This document shows, piece after piece, positions 42,918-51,784 of a DNA stretch of 64,000 nucleotides. The notes under the pieces were generated by a model. The model saw only the letters and a list, made by a program, of their open reading frames with translations. It made no database searches and was not told the origin of the DNA. Position 1 is the first letter of the stretch. Every line of letters begins with the position of its first letter. The DNA comes from Gemmatimonadaceae bacterium (lineage in GTDB: Bacteria > Gemmatimonadota > Gemmatimonadetes > Gemmatimonadales > Gemmatimonadaceae). Where the stretch lies: contig DASYSS010000052.1 in the NCBI GenBank assembly GCA_036003045.1, positions 1 through 64,000 on the forward strand, given 5' to 3'. The translations under genes and the position numbers were made by a program.

Positions 42918-43855
42918 TGGAGAAAACGATGCAAGCAGCCGTGAACGCCGTCGGACTCACCTATCGCTACGGCAGGGGCACCGAGGCATTGCACGGTGTC
43001 GATCTCTCGATTCCCGAAGGCTCGTTGTTCGCCCTGCTCGGACCGAACGGCGCGGGAAAGACCACGCTGATGCAGATCCTCGCCGGCCTTCGGCGTCCGA
43101 CGCGCGGACGGGCCGGTGTGCTGGGGGTGGAATCCTCCGCGCTCACATACCGCGAGCGCTCATCGGTCGCGTACGTGAACGAGGTGCAACGGCTCCCCTC
43201 GTGGATGCGGGTGGACCAGCTCGAGGCGTACGTCGCTCCGTTGTACCCGACGTGGGACGCGTCGCTCGCCGCGAGGTTGCGCGAGCGCTTTCAGCTTCCC
43301 ATGAACCGGCCGATTCGAACTTTCTCACGAGGCGAACGCATGAAAGCGGCGCTGTTCTGCGCCCTCGCGCCGCGTCCGAAGGTCTTGTTGATGGATGAGC
43401 CGTTCAGCGGCATGGACGCGATCGTGAAGGACGAGCTCGTGCGCGGGCTGCTCGAGTCGGCCGGGACGGAGGGATGGACCGTGTTGGTGTCGTCGCACGA
43501 CATCGGAGAGCTGGAAATGCTGGCCGACCACGTCGGCATTCTGGCCGAAGGGAGGATGCGACTCAGCGCGTCAATGGACGACGTGCATGCGCGCTTCAAG
43601 CGGGTCGAAGTGACGGCGAGCGAGCCTTGGCCAATTGGCCGGCAGGAATCAGGCTGGATGTCATTCGAGCGGGGAGGCAACCGCTTTGGCTTCGTCACCG
43701 AGGCCGCGAACGACGGAGCATTGCAGAGCGAGTTGTCGGAGCGCTTCCCGGCCGCGCACGTCGAAGTGCGCGCGGCGACGCTCCGCGAGGTATTCGTCGC
43801 CGTCGCCGACAGCGGCGCGACGGCGGAGGGGCGGACCATGAGGATCTCAGCATGA
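42917..43855 (+). CDS. ABC transporter ATP-binding protein (YtrB-like)
   Basis: 312 residues from ATG 42917 with GGAGG upstream. Walker A is GPNGAGKTTLMQILAG. The signature is FSRGERMKAALFCALAPRP, diverged from LSGGQ. Walker B is KVLLMDEPFSGMD, and the switch His is in VLVSSHDIGELEMLADHVGI. An accessory C-terminal domain of about 90 residues follows. It powers the membrane partner encoded by the next gene, with which it overlaps as ATGA. The GntR operator controls both. Confidence 0.95.
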   Translation: MEKTMQAAVNAVGLTYRYGRGTEALHGVDLSIPEGSLFALLGPNGAGKTTLMQILAGLRRPTRGRAGVLGVESSALTYRERSSVAYVNEVQRLPSWMRVDQLEAYVAPLYPTWDASLAARLRERFQLPMNRPIRTFSRGERMKAALFCALAPRPKVLLMDEPFSGMDAIVKDELVRGLLESAGTEGWTVLVSSHDIGELEMLADHVGILAEGRMRLSASMDDVHARFKRVEVTASEPWPIGRQESGWMSFERGGNRFGFVTEAANDGALQSELSERFPAAHVEVRAATLREVFVAVADSGATAEGRTMRISA

Positions 43856-45402
43856 CCGCAATCGCGCAGGTGCTGCACGTTGCCCGGAAGGATCTCCGCG
43901 AATCTCGTTGGCCATTCGTCGTGTTCATCGCGGTGGTCGCGGCCGCCGGGGTGCGCGTTGCGGGCAAGTGGGCCGCTGCGGGCGTATTCGGAATGTCGAT
44001 GTTCCTCGTCGTGCTGACGGCGCTGCTCGTCGTGGCGATCCTGGTGCAGAGCGACTCGCCGATACGCGCGGATGCATTTTGGACGACGCGCCCACTCGCG
44101 CCGGCGGCGGTGCTGCTCGCGAAGGTTCTCGTGCTCGCGATCGTCGTCGGCGGAGTCCCGCTGGCCGCGCAGGCGATCACCGTTGCGTCGTTCGATGTGC
44201 ACGGGACGGCGCTCGCACGTCACCTGTCCACGTCGATCCTCGAATACGGACGGTGGCTCCTCTTCGGTCTGGCGCTCGCGTCGATGACGAAAGACTTGAA
44301 AACGTTCGTCGTCGCCTTGGTGGGCATTCCGATCGCGTTCGGGATCGGGTCGGATATATGGGCCATGCTGTTCATGCGAAACAGCGTTTCGTTCGACGCC
44401 GGGAGCGCATCGCGAGGGATCTCGCTCGATCAGGTGATCACCTGGATTGGAACCCTCGGCTGTATCGCGTTGCCCATCTGGCTCTACGCGAGGCGCGACC
44501 AGGGATGGCGCACGATCGCCGCGGGCACGTTGTTCGTCGCGTGCGGGGTGGTCGCCGCGCTGAATACCGATTCGTCTCCGCCGACGCCACCCGTCGTGGA
44601 GGGCGCGCCGCGTGAGAATGCCATAACACTGTCGCTGTCGGCACAAAACCAGATCCGGCCGGGCCAGATACAGCTCACCGTACGCGCGACGCCGGCGCGG
44701 CCCGACGAGCGCATCACGTTCCGTCTCGACTACGCTGATCTCGAGCTGGCCGACGGCGACAAGACTCAAATTCAGGGGCAGGAGGTCGCCGAGCTTGGCG
44801 CGACGCGTCCTCGGTCGCTGGGCGGCGCTGTGTGGCTGTCACCCAATCGCGACTCGACCGACGCGCCGTCCATCGTTCTCGTACCGCAGGAATGGCAGAA
44901 ACCGCTCGTTGCCAAGGGCGTCAAGAGGATCACGATCCACGGACGCATTCTTGCCGCGATGCCTCGGGTCGCGGGAATTCTGCCGACGACTGTCGGCGCT
45001 CGCCTTGCAACGCCCGGACGCCGCATTTCGCTTGGTTCGTGGCGCGAGGATTCCGGAATCGCTCAGCTGACGGTCCACGAGATAGAGCTTCCGCACTCCG
45101 CGAGTGATTTCTACCTGCAGAACCGGAGTGGAAGCCGAGTTCTCACGTACGCCCTGGTGAACGACGCTCGGCACGAGGCGCTTCCGTTGGAGGCTCACGG
45201 TGTCAGCACGGGGTCGACGTCGCTCGTGCTCCCGGGCGACGAGGCGTATACGACCGATTTGAGCCTCGACACACGAGAAGCGTTTCCAGGCCGCGCGCGC
45301 CCACCACTTGCTGAGGGGTGGTTTCAGGCGGCACGGGTATGGCGCATCGACTGGATTTCGGCGGGCAGCTACCCGGTGCGGGCCGAACTCACGCTACCGT
45401 AA
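43852..45402 (+). CDS. ABC transporter membrane subunit with large extracytoplasmic C-terminal domain
   Basis: 516 residues from ATG 43852. Residues 1-240 carry about six transmembrane helices (FVVFIAVVAAAGVRVA, MSMFLVVLTALLVVAILV, AAVLLAKVLVLAIVVGGVPLA, WLLFGLALASM, FVVALVGIPIAFGIG, WIGTLGCIALPIWLYA), and another follows near 230 (TIAAGTLFVACGVVAAL). The last 260 residues are a soluble beta-rich domain without a recognised family. This resembles the membrane parts of the YtrCD/ABC-2 group. Its stop TAA lies inside the end of the opposite ATP-grasp gene, a 9-base convergent overlap. Confidence 0.82.
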   Translation: MTAIAQVLHVARKDLRESRWPFVVFIAVVAAAGVRVAGKWAAAGVFGMSMFLVVLTALLVVAILVQSDSPIRADAFWTTRPLAPAAVLLAKVLVLAIVVGGVPLAAQAITVASFDVHGTALARHLSTSILEYGRWLLFGLALASMTKDLKTFVVALVGIPIAFGIGSDIWAMLFMRNSVSFDAGSASRGISLDQVITWIGTLGCIALPIWLYARRDQGWRTIAAGTLFVACGVVAALNTDSSPPTPPVVEGAPRENAITLSLSAQNQIRPGQIQLTVRATPARPDERITFRLDYADLELADGDKTQIQGQEVAELGATRPRSLGGAVWLSPNRDSTDAPSIVLVPQEWQKPLVAKGVKRITIHGRILAAMPRVAGILPTTVGARLATPGRRISLGSWREDSGIAQLTVHEIELPHSASDFYLQNRSGSRVLTYALVNDARHEALPLEAHGVSTGSTSLVLPGDEAYTTDLSLDTREAFPGRARPPLAEGWFQAARVWRIDWISAGSYPVRAELTLP

Positions 45403-46512
45403 AGCTCGCTCTCGGCCCCCGAGAATCGGCGCCAGCGCGTTCTTCACCGCCCGCGTCATCGGCCGCAGCCAACTCTGACGAGCGACGACGTTGAGCAGCG
45501 ACTCCACGCGCTCCGTCCGCTTGCGCCGTTTCTCGGTGCGGTCGATCGTGCGAATGAGCGCCGTTGGAGTCTTCGCGTCGATCGCGCCATCGGACGGTGT
45601 GTCGATCGCCGCCCACGCATCGCGAAACTGCTCGTAAAATCCGGCGCGCGCGGCGGCGATCATCCGCTTGTACTCGACGACCTCGGGCTTCCTCACCTTG
45701 TTCGGATTCGGGCCGCGGCCGATCGTCGGGTTGGTATTGATCTCCCATAGCTGCGGCTTGCCGCGCAGCACACCGTAGTCGATGCGGCCGTAGTCGATGC
45801 GCGCGAGACGGAACATCTCGCGGATCCATTCCTCGTGCGGGTTGGTCTCGCAGTAGGCGAGCTCCTCGTCGGCGCGCTGGCGATCGAAGACGCGGTGCTC
45901 CCATTTGACCATCCAATCTCGACTCTGCTCGAGCGCCTTCGGGATGATGCTCCCGCCGACATTGTACGCCGAGTACTTCCTATAGATGCCATACTCGTCC
46001 CTCGTGTCGGCGAACTCGACGACGAGCAGCTCTCGTTGTGACAGGCCGTCGGCCACCAAGGCCCCGAGCCCGTCGGCGAGCGATTTGGGCGAGTCGAGGA
46101 GCGGAGTGAGATTGCCGATGTGCTGGTTCGCGAATCGCACGAACACCGGATAGCGAACCTCGGACGGCGTCTCCGTCGCGGGAAACACGCGATGCTCGTT
46201 CACGCCCGCCTCGTGCGCAGTGCGCAGAAGATCGGCGCGAAGAAGAACCTGCCGCGGATCGTTGAGGATTCGAACCCGCGAGCCCTGCGCCTCGAGTCGC
46301 TCGGCGACGAGCGTCGCCAGCTCGCGGCGCGGCGCGTCGAGCTGGTCGAGCTCCGTGAACACCCACGTGCCGAGCGGAAGCCGCTGCATGTGCGCCACCG
46401 ATCTGTACAGCACCACGCGCATGCGGTCGGCGAGCGCGCTCCCGTCGCCATCGTCGGCGAGGTACGCGCGGATCGACCAGCTGCCTTTGTCGGTGACGAC
46501 GAAATGGATCAC
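45394..46512 (-). CDS. ATP-grasp-like protein, RimK/YheC-type fold
   Basis: 372 residues from GTG 46512, overlapping the APC permease stop as GTGA. The N-terminal region (GTWVFTELDQLDAPRRELATLVAERL, RVRILNDPRQVLLRADLLRTAHEAGV) is the pre-ATP-grasp domain pattern. The central part has YPVFVRFANQHIG and LLVVEFADTRDEYGIYRKYSAYNVGG. LWEINTNPTIGRGPNP supplies the Glu and Asn usually binding Mg-ATP. The C-terminal 90 residues are helical and basic. ATP-grasp enzymes ligate a carboxylate to an amine or thiol; the substrate here is unknown. Co-translation with an amino-acid permease points to an amino-acid or peptide substrate (inference). Confidence 0.68.
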   Translation of the reverse strand: MIHFVVTDKGSWSIRAYLADDGDGSALADRMRVVLYRSVAHMQRLPLGTWVFTELDQLDAPRRELATLVAERLEAQGSRVRILNDPRQVLLRADLLRTAHEAGVNEHRVFPATETPSEVRYPVFVRFANQHIGNLTPLLDSPKSLADGLGALVADGLSQRELLVVEFADTRDEYGIYRKYSAYNVGGSIIPKALEQSRDWMVKWEHRVFDRQRADEELAYCETNPHEEWIREMFRLARIDYGRIDYGVLRGKPQLWEINTNPTIGRGPNPNKVRKPEVVEYKRMIAAARAGFYEQFRDAWAAIDTPSDGAIDAKTPTALIRTIDRTEKRRKRTERVESLLNVVARQSWLRPMTRAVKNALAPILGGRERALR

Positions 46513-47906
46513 GGACGCGCCGCGCCGTGCGCCGGGCTCCGTGCGGTGGTACGCCAGGCGGTGACGGCACGCGAGCCGTAATACACCACGACTCCTACCG
46601 CGACAATCACGAGGCTCGGCAGCAAGTCGGCGGGCCGGCGCAACAGCTCATTGGTGAGCATCGCGAGCGAGAACAGCACGAACGCCGCCGGCACCCAGGG
46701 GTAGCCCCAACTCCGGCAGAGCGCGGCAAGCTCCGGCCGCCGCCTCGGCACCAAGAACACCGTCGCGACGGCGAGCGTGATGAATGGCCAGCGACCGAGC
46801 ACGAAGGTGCGCGTGAGCTGCTCGAACGTGTGCGTGAACACGGCGACGAGGCCGAGGCTCATGTTGAGCAAGAGCGCAACGTACGGCGTGTGACGGCGCG
46901 GGTGCACGGCGCCGATCATGCGAATCAGGATGCCGTCGTTGGCCATCGCGTACCAGACGCGCGGGCTCGCCATGACCGAGCCGTTCAGGGCGCCGAAGGT
47001 CGACAGCATCACGAGCGCCGAAACGAACGCCGCGCCGCGCGAGCCCAGCGGACCGCTCGCCGCCGTCGCGGCGACGAGCGACGACTTCGCCATGACGGGC
47101 AAGGGCAACGTGTACAGATACGCCGTGTTGATGATCAAGTAGATCGGCACGATGATCGCCATGCCGATGAACAGTGCCCGCGGATACGTGCGCACGGGAT
47201 CCTTCACTTCGCCCGCGACGTACGTGAACTCCATCCAGCCGGTGTACGTGAAGAGCACGGCGATGAGCGCCGTGAAGAAGCTCGACATCGTGACGCCGCT
47301 CCACGCCACCGGATGCGCGAACGCGCCGTGCGCGGAATCGCCCAACGCGAAGATGAGCACGGCGAGCAGCGCGAGGGCGATCACCTTCGCCGCCGTCGAT
47401 GCGGTTTGGAGCGCGACGCCCCAGCGAACCGACCCGGCGTTCGCCAGCGTCAGCGCGATGATGAGGCCGCCGGCGATGAGGTGCACCTGCCCGTCCGTCA
47501 GCGTCGCGAACGACTTCGTGTACTCGGCGAAGATCAGCGCCAGCGCGGCGAGCGCCGCCGGCCCGGTGACGAACATCTTCACCCAGCCGTACAGGAATCC
47601 GACGAGCGGGCTGTACGCTTCGCGCAGAAACACGTACGTGCCGCCGGAACGGGGTAGCGCGGTGGTGACGGCGACGATCGGGAGCGCACCGGCGAGTGCA
47701 ACCAAAGCGCCCGCGACCCAAATGATCGCGACGCCGCCGACCGATCCGATTTGCGCGGCGACCGTGCTCGGAACGCGAAAGATTCCGCTGCCGATCGCGA
47801 GGCCGACGAGCAGCGCGGTCAGGCTCACGACGCCGAGCTGTCGCGAGAGCCGGTCTTGCGGGAGCTGGCTGTCGGGGGGGGCGGATGAAACCGATGCGGT
47901 GCTCAT
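46509..47906 (-). CDS. APC-superfamily amino-acid permease
   Basis: 465 residues from ATG 47906. Twelve helices are expected. The first is VSLTALLVGLAIGSGIFRVPSTVA, with the GSGIF motif that binds the amino-acid backbone in LeuT-fold APC carriers. Others include GGVAIIWVAGALVALAGALP and GGTYVFLREAYSPLVGFLYGW. The stretch YTGWMEFTYVAGEVKDPVRTYPRALFIG is the conserved helix-6/7 segment of LAT-like and YfnA-type permeases. It imports or exchanges amino acids at the inner membrane. It is the first gene of a two-gene unit with the ATP-grasp protein; substrate specificity cannot be told. Confidence 0.93.
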   Translation of the reverse strand: MSTASVSSAPPDSQLPQDRLSRQLGVVSLTALLVGLAIGSGIFRVPSTVAAQIGSVGGVAIIWVAGALVALAGALPIVAVTTALPRSGGTYVFLREAYSPLVGFLYGWVKMFVTGPAALAALALIFAEYTKSFATLTDGQVHLIAGGLIIALTLANAGSVRWGVALQTASTAAKVIALALLAVLIFALGDSAHGAFAHPVAWSGVTMSSFFTALIAVLFTYTGWMEFTYVAGEVKDPVRTYPRALFIGMAIIVPIYLIINTAYLYTLPLPVMAKSSLVAATAASGPLGSRGAAFVSALVMLSTFGALNGSVMASPRVWYAMANDGILIRMIGAVHPRRHTPYVALLLNMSLGLVAVFTHTFEQLTRTFVLGRWPFITLAVATVFLVPRRRPELAALCRSWGYPWVPAAFVLFSLAMLTNELLRRPADLLPSLVIVAVGVVVYYGSRAVTAWRTTARSPAHGAARP

Positions 47907-48141
47907 GACACGCCCGGAAATCGTTCAGGGGACGACCAACATAGGTCTTTAACGAGCGTCCTGTCGAGCCCCGGCCATGAATCAAAGTGTGCCAGGAACG
48001 ACGCCCGCTCCTGGGGCCGCTTCGCCCCGAGCTCTATTCGCCGCGGAATTCGGTCAGGGAGTCCGGCCGACGCGACTCACAACCATGAGAACGAGAGAAA
48101 CGGAGCGAGGCGGTCATCTCACCGCTTCGTAGCGGCCAGCG
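47907..48141. other. Gap between APC permease start and secreted paralog stop
   Basis: 235 bases. It must hold the promoter of the APC/ATP-grasp unit and the end of the minus-strand operon, but no strong promoter, terminator or RNA was recognised. Confidence 0.4.
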
Positions 48142-49083
48142 TCACGGGCGGCGGCTCCGCACGTCCATCTGTACTTCGACGCAGCCCGGGGTCGACGGCG
48201 CGAGCCGCGTCGTGAGCGTGAGCTGCGTCAGGGTCCCGGTGCTGTCTCGACGTGACCAACTGCGCGATACGCTCTGATCCGGGCCGGGAGTCCAGCCGGA
48301 GTCGGCGAGCTGCTTTCCGTAGTGCTGCAACACGTCATCCGCGCTCATGTTGGTCTGCAGCCTCGTCGTTCCGCCTCCGCCCATCGAGTTCCAACTCGCG
48401 CAGGGCACGTAACCAGGGCCGCTGCCGGCTGGGTTGACCAGGGTCGGATAGTTGGGCCGGCCGGGAATCACGGTGCGCGGCGCTGAGGCGGGCGTCTGGC
48501 AGCGCATGTCCGACGTGTTCATCGCCGTTGCGCGAATCTCTCGCGTCAGCGGGTCGAGCGGCGAGACGGAGATCGAGAGGGTGGTGCCGCCGGAGCAAAA
48601 CAAGCCTCCCTCCACCACGCCGTTGACGACCGCCAGCGTGGTCGGCGCCTGCACGAATCCCATCGCCGGTGCCGCGGACGTGCGCGCGGGCGGGAGCGTC
48701 CAGCCCATTCGCGGCTCTTCGCGGGCGTAGCCTGCGTTGAGCGAATCTTCCGACATCGCCGAGTGGATGATCGCGATGCCGAAGCCGCTCGATTCGATTC
48801 CGCCGAGTACGGTCGACCCTGGCGGAATCCAAAGCCGTTGCGCGAGTCCGGACGGCAGCGTGCCGATCAACAACCGCGGACGAGCGCCGCCGCTCATCAT
48901 GCGCATCGCTCCGATGGGATCGATTACCGCTTCGACCAGCGCCTTCGGCACGGAATCGGTCGGTACGTCGGTCAGGCGGCGCACTTGGGCGCGGAGGTTC
49001 CGCGGCGCCGCGGCGGTCGCCGCGGCGGTCGCCGTGGCGAGAGCGGCGACCGCGATGATTGAGAGACGTGAATGTCGCGTCAC
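48142..49083 (-). CDS. Secreted protein of unknown family, paralog 2 of a tandem pair
   Basis: 313 residues from GTG 49083, which overlaps the upstream stop as GTGA. The signal peptide is SIIAVAALATATAAATAAA. Landmarks shared with the upstream gene: RPRLLIGTLPSGLAQRLWIPPGSTVLGGIES, GGLFCSGGTTLSISVSP, ADDVLQHYGKQLADSGWTP, SRSWSRRDSTG and a terminal PGCVEVQMDV. Four Cys residues probably form disulfides. The DxxxxHYxxQLxxxGW segment looks like a small alpha/beta dimer-type module. No enzyme motif. It ends the eight-gene run. Confidence 0.78.
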   Translation of the reverse strand: MTRHSRLSIIAVAALATATAAATAAAPRNLRAQVRRLTDVPTDSVPKALVEAVIDPIGAMRMMSGGARPRLLIGTLPSGLAQRLWIPPGSTVLGGIESSGFGIAIIHSAMSEDSLNAGYAREEPRMGWTLPPARTSAAPAMGFVQAPTTLAVVNGVVEGGLFCSGGTTLSISVSPLDPLTREIRATAMNTSDMRCQTPASAPRTVIPGRPNYPTLVNPAGSGPGYVPCASWNSMGGGGTTRLQTNMSADDVLQHYGKQLADSGWTPGPDQSVSRSWSRRDSTGTLTQLTLTTRLAPSTPGCVEVQMDVRSRRP

Positions 49084-50015
49084 GGGTGGGCGCTCTGGCT
49101 GGTCATGGTGAGCCAGCGGCAATCGGGGGTGGCGGGATTCGACATCGCGGTGAGCTGCACGCGCACGTCACGTCCCGCCGAATCGCGTCGAATCCACGTG
49201 GTGACGACGCCCGGCGCGAGCGACTCGCGTTTCCATCCCGCGCTGTCGAGCTGTTTGGCGTAATGCGCGGTGAGTTGATCGGGAGTCGCGATCGTCGCGA
49301 GTCCGATCTGGGTCGAGCTGGAGCTCCCGTTTCCTCCGACACGAGGATCGCAGCGTTGAGCGATCTCCGAGTTCTTGGGATTCACGAGCAGCGGCAGCGC
49401 GGGCGGGTTGAAACCGCCCGACGACCACGTCGATCCGGTCGAGTTGAACCCGTACGCTTGTTGCGGAGTGCAGGTCGGCTGCTGGCGCGCGCGAAGGACG
49501 AACTCCGTGCGCCCCGGCTGGCGTTGCTGCGCCGACAAGGTGAAGAACGTCCCCGCTCCACAGAATCCGCCCGACACGCTGCCCTGGGCCGGCCGGAACG
49601 GCTCTCGATGCCCCGGATAATCCTGCGGCTCGTATCCGCGGCGGGTGAACTCGTCGGTGAACCACGCTCGGATCGAATCGGGGGGCGCGGACGTGGTGCC
49701 GATGACGTCGGTCGAGGACCACGACTCGAGGGTCGCCATGACGTGCGCGCCGCGGGGAAGCGTGACCTTGTTGACCAGGTTGTCCGGCAGGCGATCGCCG
49801 AGCAGGATCGCCGGCTCGCCGCCCTGAAGCTGGTTTCCCGCGTTGCGCAGAATGGCGAGGACAACGTCGCGCGGAATGAGATCGGAGCTCGCTTGCGCGC
49901 CGGTGGCTCGTGGCAGAACGAGCGGGGCGGTCACGCAGGCCGCGAGAAACAAACGATGCATTGGAAGTGCGGTGGGGACGGAGCGAGACAGTCGCTCGAC
50001 GTTCCGGCGCCTCAT
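49080..50015 (-). CDS. Secreted protein of unknown family, paralog 1 of a tandem pair
   Basis: 311 residues from ATG 50015; an internal ATG at 49961 begins exactly at a signal peptide (HRLFLAACVTAPLVLPRATGA) and may be the real start. Matching landmarks: EPAILLGDRLPDNLVNKVTLPRGAHVMATLES, GGFCGAGTFFTLSAQQ, PDQLTAHYAKQLDSAGWKRE, TTWIRRDSAG and PDCRWLTMTS. Its coding region begins 30 bases after the histidine kinase stop, so it is likely expressed with the two-component system. No known family recognised. Confidence 0.78.
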   Translation of the reverse strand: MRRRNVERLSRSVPTALPMHRLFLAACVTAPLVLPRATGAQASSDLIPRDVVLAILRNAGNQLQGGEPAILLGDRLPDNLVNKVTLPRGAHVMATLESWSSTDVIGTTSAPPDSIRAWFTDEFTRRGYEPQDYPGHREPFRPAQGSVSGGFCGAGTFFTLSAQQRQPGRTEFVLRARQQPTCTPQQAYGFNSTGSTWSSGGFNPPALPLLVNPKNSEIAQRCDPRVGGNGSSSSTQIGLATIATPDQLTAHYAKQLDSAGWKRESLAPGVVTTWIRRDSAGRDVRVQLTAMSNPATPDCRWLTMTSQSAHP

Positions 50016-50045
50016 CGCGCCGTGCTACCTCGATCGAATAAGCAT

Positions 50046-51101
50046 TTAGGGAACGCTGGTGTCAACTCCGTTCGGGAAACCCAGCACAAAAGTCGCTCCC
50101 CGCCCGCTCCCCGGCTCGAACGCGACCGCGCCGCCGTGCGCCTCCATCACGCGCTTGCAGATGCTCAGCCCCAATCCGTAGCCGCCGCTCTCCTTCGACC
50201 GTGATCGGTCCACGCGGAAGAAGGGTTCGAAGATGCGTTCCGAGTCTTCGCGCGGAATTCCGACGCCGTCGTCGGCGACGCGAATGCGCGCTCCGTCCTC
50301 GCGCGTCTCGACCGTCACGGCGATCGCCTTGCTGTCGGGGAGCGAGTACTTCACCGCGTTGTCGAGCAGGTTCCGCATCACCGTTTTGAGCTGCTCGGCG
50401 TCGATCTCGATGAAAACCTCGCGCGCGCCGGTGGTGGTGAACCGCGCGCCCGGCGGACGGTCCTCGTAGCTCGTGACGATGTCGCGCACGATCGGCACGA
50501 CGTCCTGCCGCACGAGCGTCACGCCGCGCCCGGCGCGCAACCGCTCCAGCTCGAGCAGTCCGCTGATCATCCGTTCCATCTCGGCCACGTCGCTCGAGAG
50601 TCGCGCGCGCTGCACGTCGTCGGGCATCAGCTCGAGCGCGACCTTCATGCGCGTGAGCGGCGACCGCAGCTCGTGACTCACGTCGACGAGCAGTCGGTCG
50701 CGTGCGGTGATCATCTCGCGCACTCGGCCGGCCATCCGGTTGAACGCGTCGGTGAGCGTGCCGAATTCGTCGGTCGTCGTGCGCGGGACGCTCACTGCGA
50801 GGTCGCCCTCGCCGAGGCGCGTGACACCCTCGTTCAGCACGCGGAGCGGCCGCAAAAGCTTGGTCAGCACCGCCTGGGTCGTGAGCACGACCCCCGACAT
50901 AACGAGCAATGAAAGAACGAGCAGCCACGCGTGCGCGGTGATGGGACTCATCTGCTTGTGGAGCGTCGGCTGGACGAGGGCGATGAAGAAGCCGGTCGTG
51001 ATGAGCATGAGGGCCAGCGCCATCGCGAGCATGATCGCCGCCAGCTTGCCGAACACCGACGATCGCTGACGCATCCCCCCCCCAACGTTCGGGGTGTTCA
51101 C
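50046..51101 (-). CDS. HAMP-containing sensor histidine kinase
   Basis: 351 residues from GTG 51101 (GTGA overlap with the response regulator stop), or 342 from ATG 51074, just after a G9 tract. Two helices (LAAIMLAMALALMLITTGFFIAL; WLLVLSLLVMSGVVLTTQAVL) flank a very short periplasmic loop (QPTLHKQMSPITAHA). Then HAMP (LLRPLRVLNEGVTRLGEGDL), H-box LLVDVSHELRSPLTRMK, N-box MRNLLDNAVKYS, G1 RVADDGVGI, F-box FEPFFRVDRS and G2 GGYGLGLSICKRV. The tiny sensor loop suggests that the kinase senses the membrane or a partner such as the adjacent MacB-like pump, as BaeS/CpxA-like or BceS-like kinases do. Confidence 0.95.
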   Translation of the reverse strand: MNTPNVGGGMRQRSSVFGKLAAIMLAMALALMLITTGFFIALVQPTLHKQMSPITAHAWLLVLSLLVMSGVVLTTQAVLTKLLRPLRVLNEGVTRLGEGDLAVSVPRTTTDEFGTLTDAFNRMAGRVREMITARDRLLVDVSHELRSPLTRMKVALELMPDDVQRARLSSDVAEMERMISGLLELERLRAGRGVTLVRQDVVPIVRDIVTSYEDRPPGARFTTTGAREVFIEIDAEQLKTVMRNLLDNAVKYSLPDSKAIAVTVETREDGARIRVADDGVGIPREDSERIFEPFFRVDRSRSKESGGYGLGLSICKRVMEAHGGAVAFEPGSGRGATFVLGFPNGVDTSVP

Positions 51102-51784
51102 TCGCCGGCTCCAACGAAGCTGTATCCGACACCGCGCACCGTGCGGATGAAGCTCGGCCGTTTGGGGTCGTCGCCGAGCTTCTGCCGCAGACGACTGACG
51201 AGGACGTCGATGGACCGGTCGTACGCCGCCCAGTTGATGTCGTGCGTCCCCTCGATGATGCGCTCGCGCGAGAGAACCTTTCCGTGGTTGCGCACGAGGA
51301 AACCGAGCAGCTCGAACTCCGCGGTCGTGAGCACGAGCTCCTGTCCGCGCAAACGCGCGACACGCGTCGTCCAATTCAGTTCGACCAGGCCGGCGCGCAC
51401 GGCGTCGGCTTCGTCGTCGCCGCGACGTCGCAGGACCGCCTGCATCCGCGCGACCAGCTCGCGCGGCTCGAACGGTTTCGGGAGGTAGTCGTCCGCGCCC
51501 AACTCGAGGCCGACGATGCGATCGCTGACGTCGCCGCGCGCCGTGAGCATGATGACCGGCACTCGGCTCGATTCGCGAATCTTCCGGCAAACGGCGAGTC
51601 CGTCCATCTCCGGAAGCATCACGTCGAGGATCACGAGATCGGGCGGATCGGCTTTGAGCGCGCGAAGCCCCGCGCTCGGCCGCGTCGCCGCGCGTACCGA
51701 GTAGCCGAACTTGCCGAGGTACTCGGTGAGCAGGGCGTTGAGCCGATCGTCATCGTCGATGAGCAGGACGCGCGATGACGTCAC
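51098..51784 (-). CDS. OmpR-family response regulator
   Basis: 228 residues from GTG 51784, overlapping the permease stop as GTGA; longer in-frame starts would lie inside the permease gene. Receiver: VLLIDDDDRLNALL (acidic pocket), LVILDVMLPEMDG (phosphoacceptor Asp), VIMLTARGD (Thr), DDYLPKPFEPREL (Lys). DNA-binding winged helix: LVLTTAEFELLGFLVRNHGKVLSRERI, SIDVLVSRLRQKLGDDPKRPSFIRTVRGVGYSFV. It pairs with the adjacent kinase and may act on the dyad at 56097-56123 (inference). Confidence 0.96.
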   Translation of the reverse strand: MTSSRVLLIDDDDRLNALLTEYLGKFGYSVRAATRPSAGLRALKADPPDLVILDVMLPEMDGLAVCRKIRESSRVPVIMLTARGDVSDRIVGLELGADDYLPKPFEPRELVARMQAVLRRRGDDEADAVRAGLVELNWTTRVARLRGQELVLTTAEFELLGFLVRNHGKVLSRERIIEGTHDINWAAYDRSIDVLVSRLRQKLGDDPKRPSFIRTVRGVGYSFVGAGE

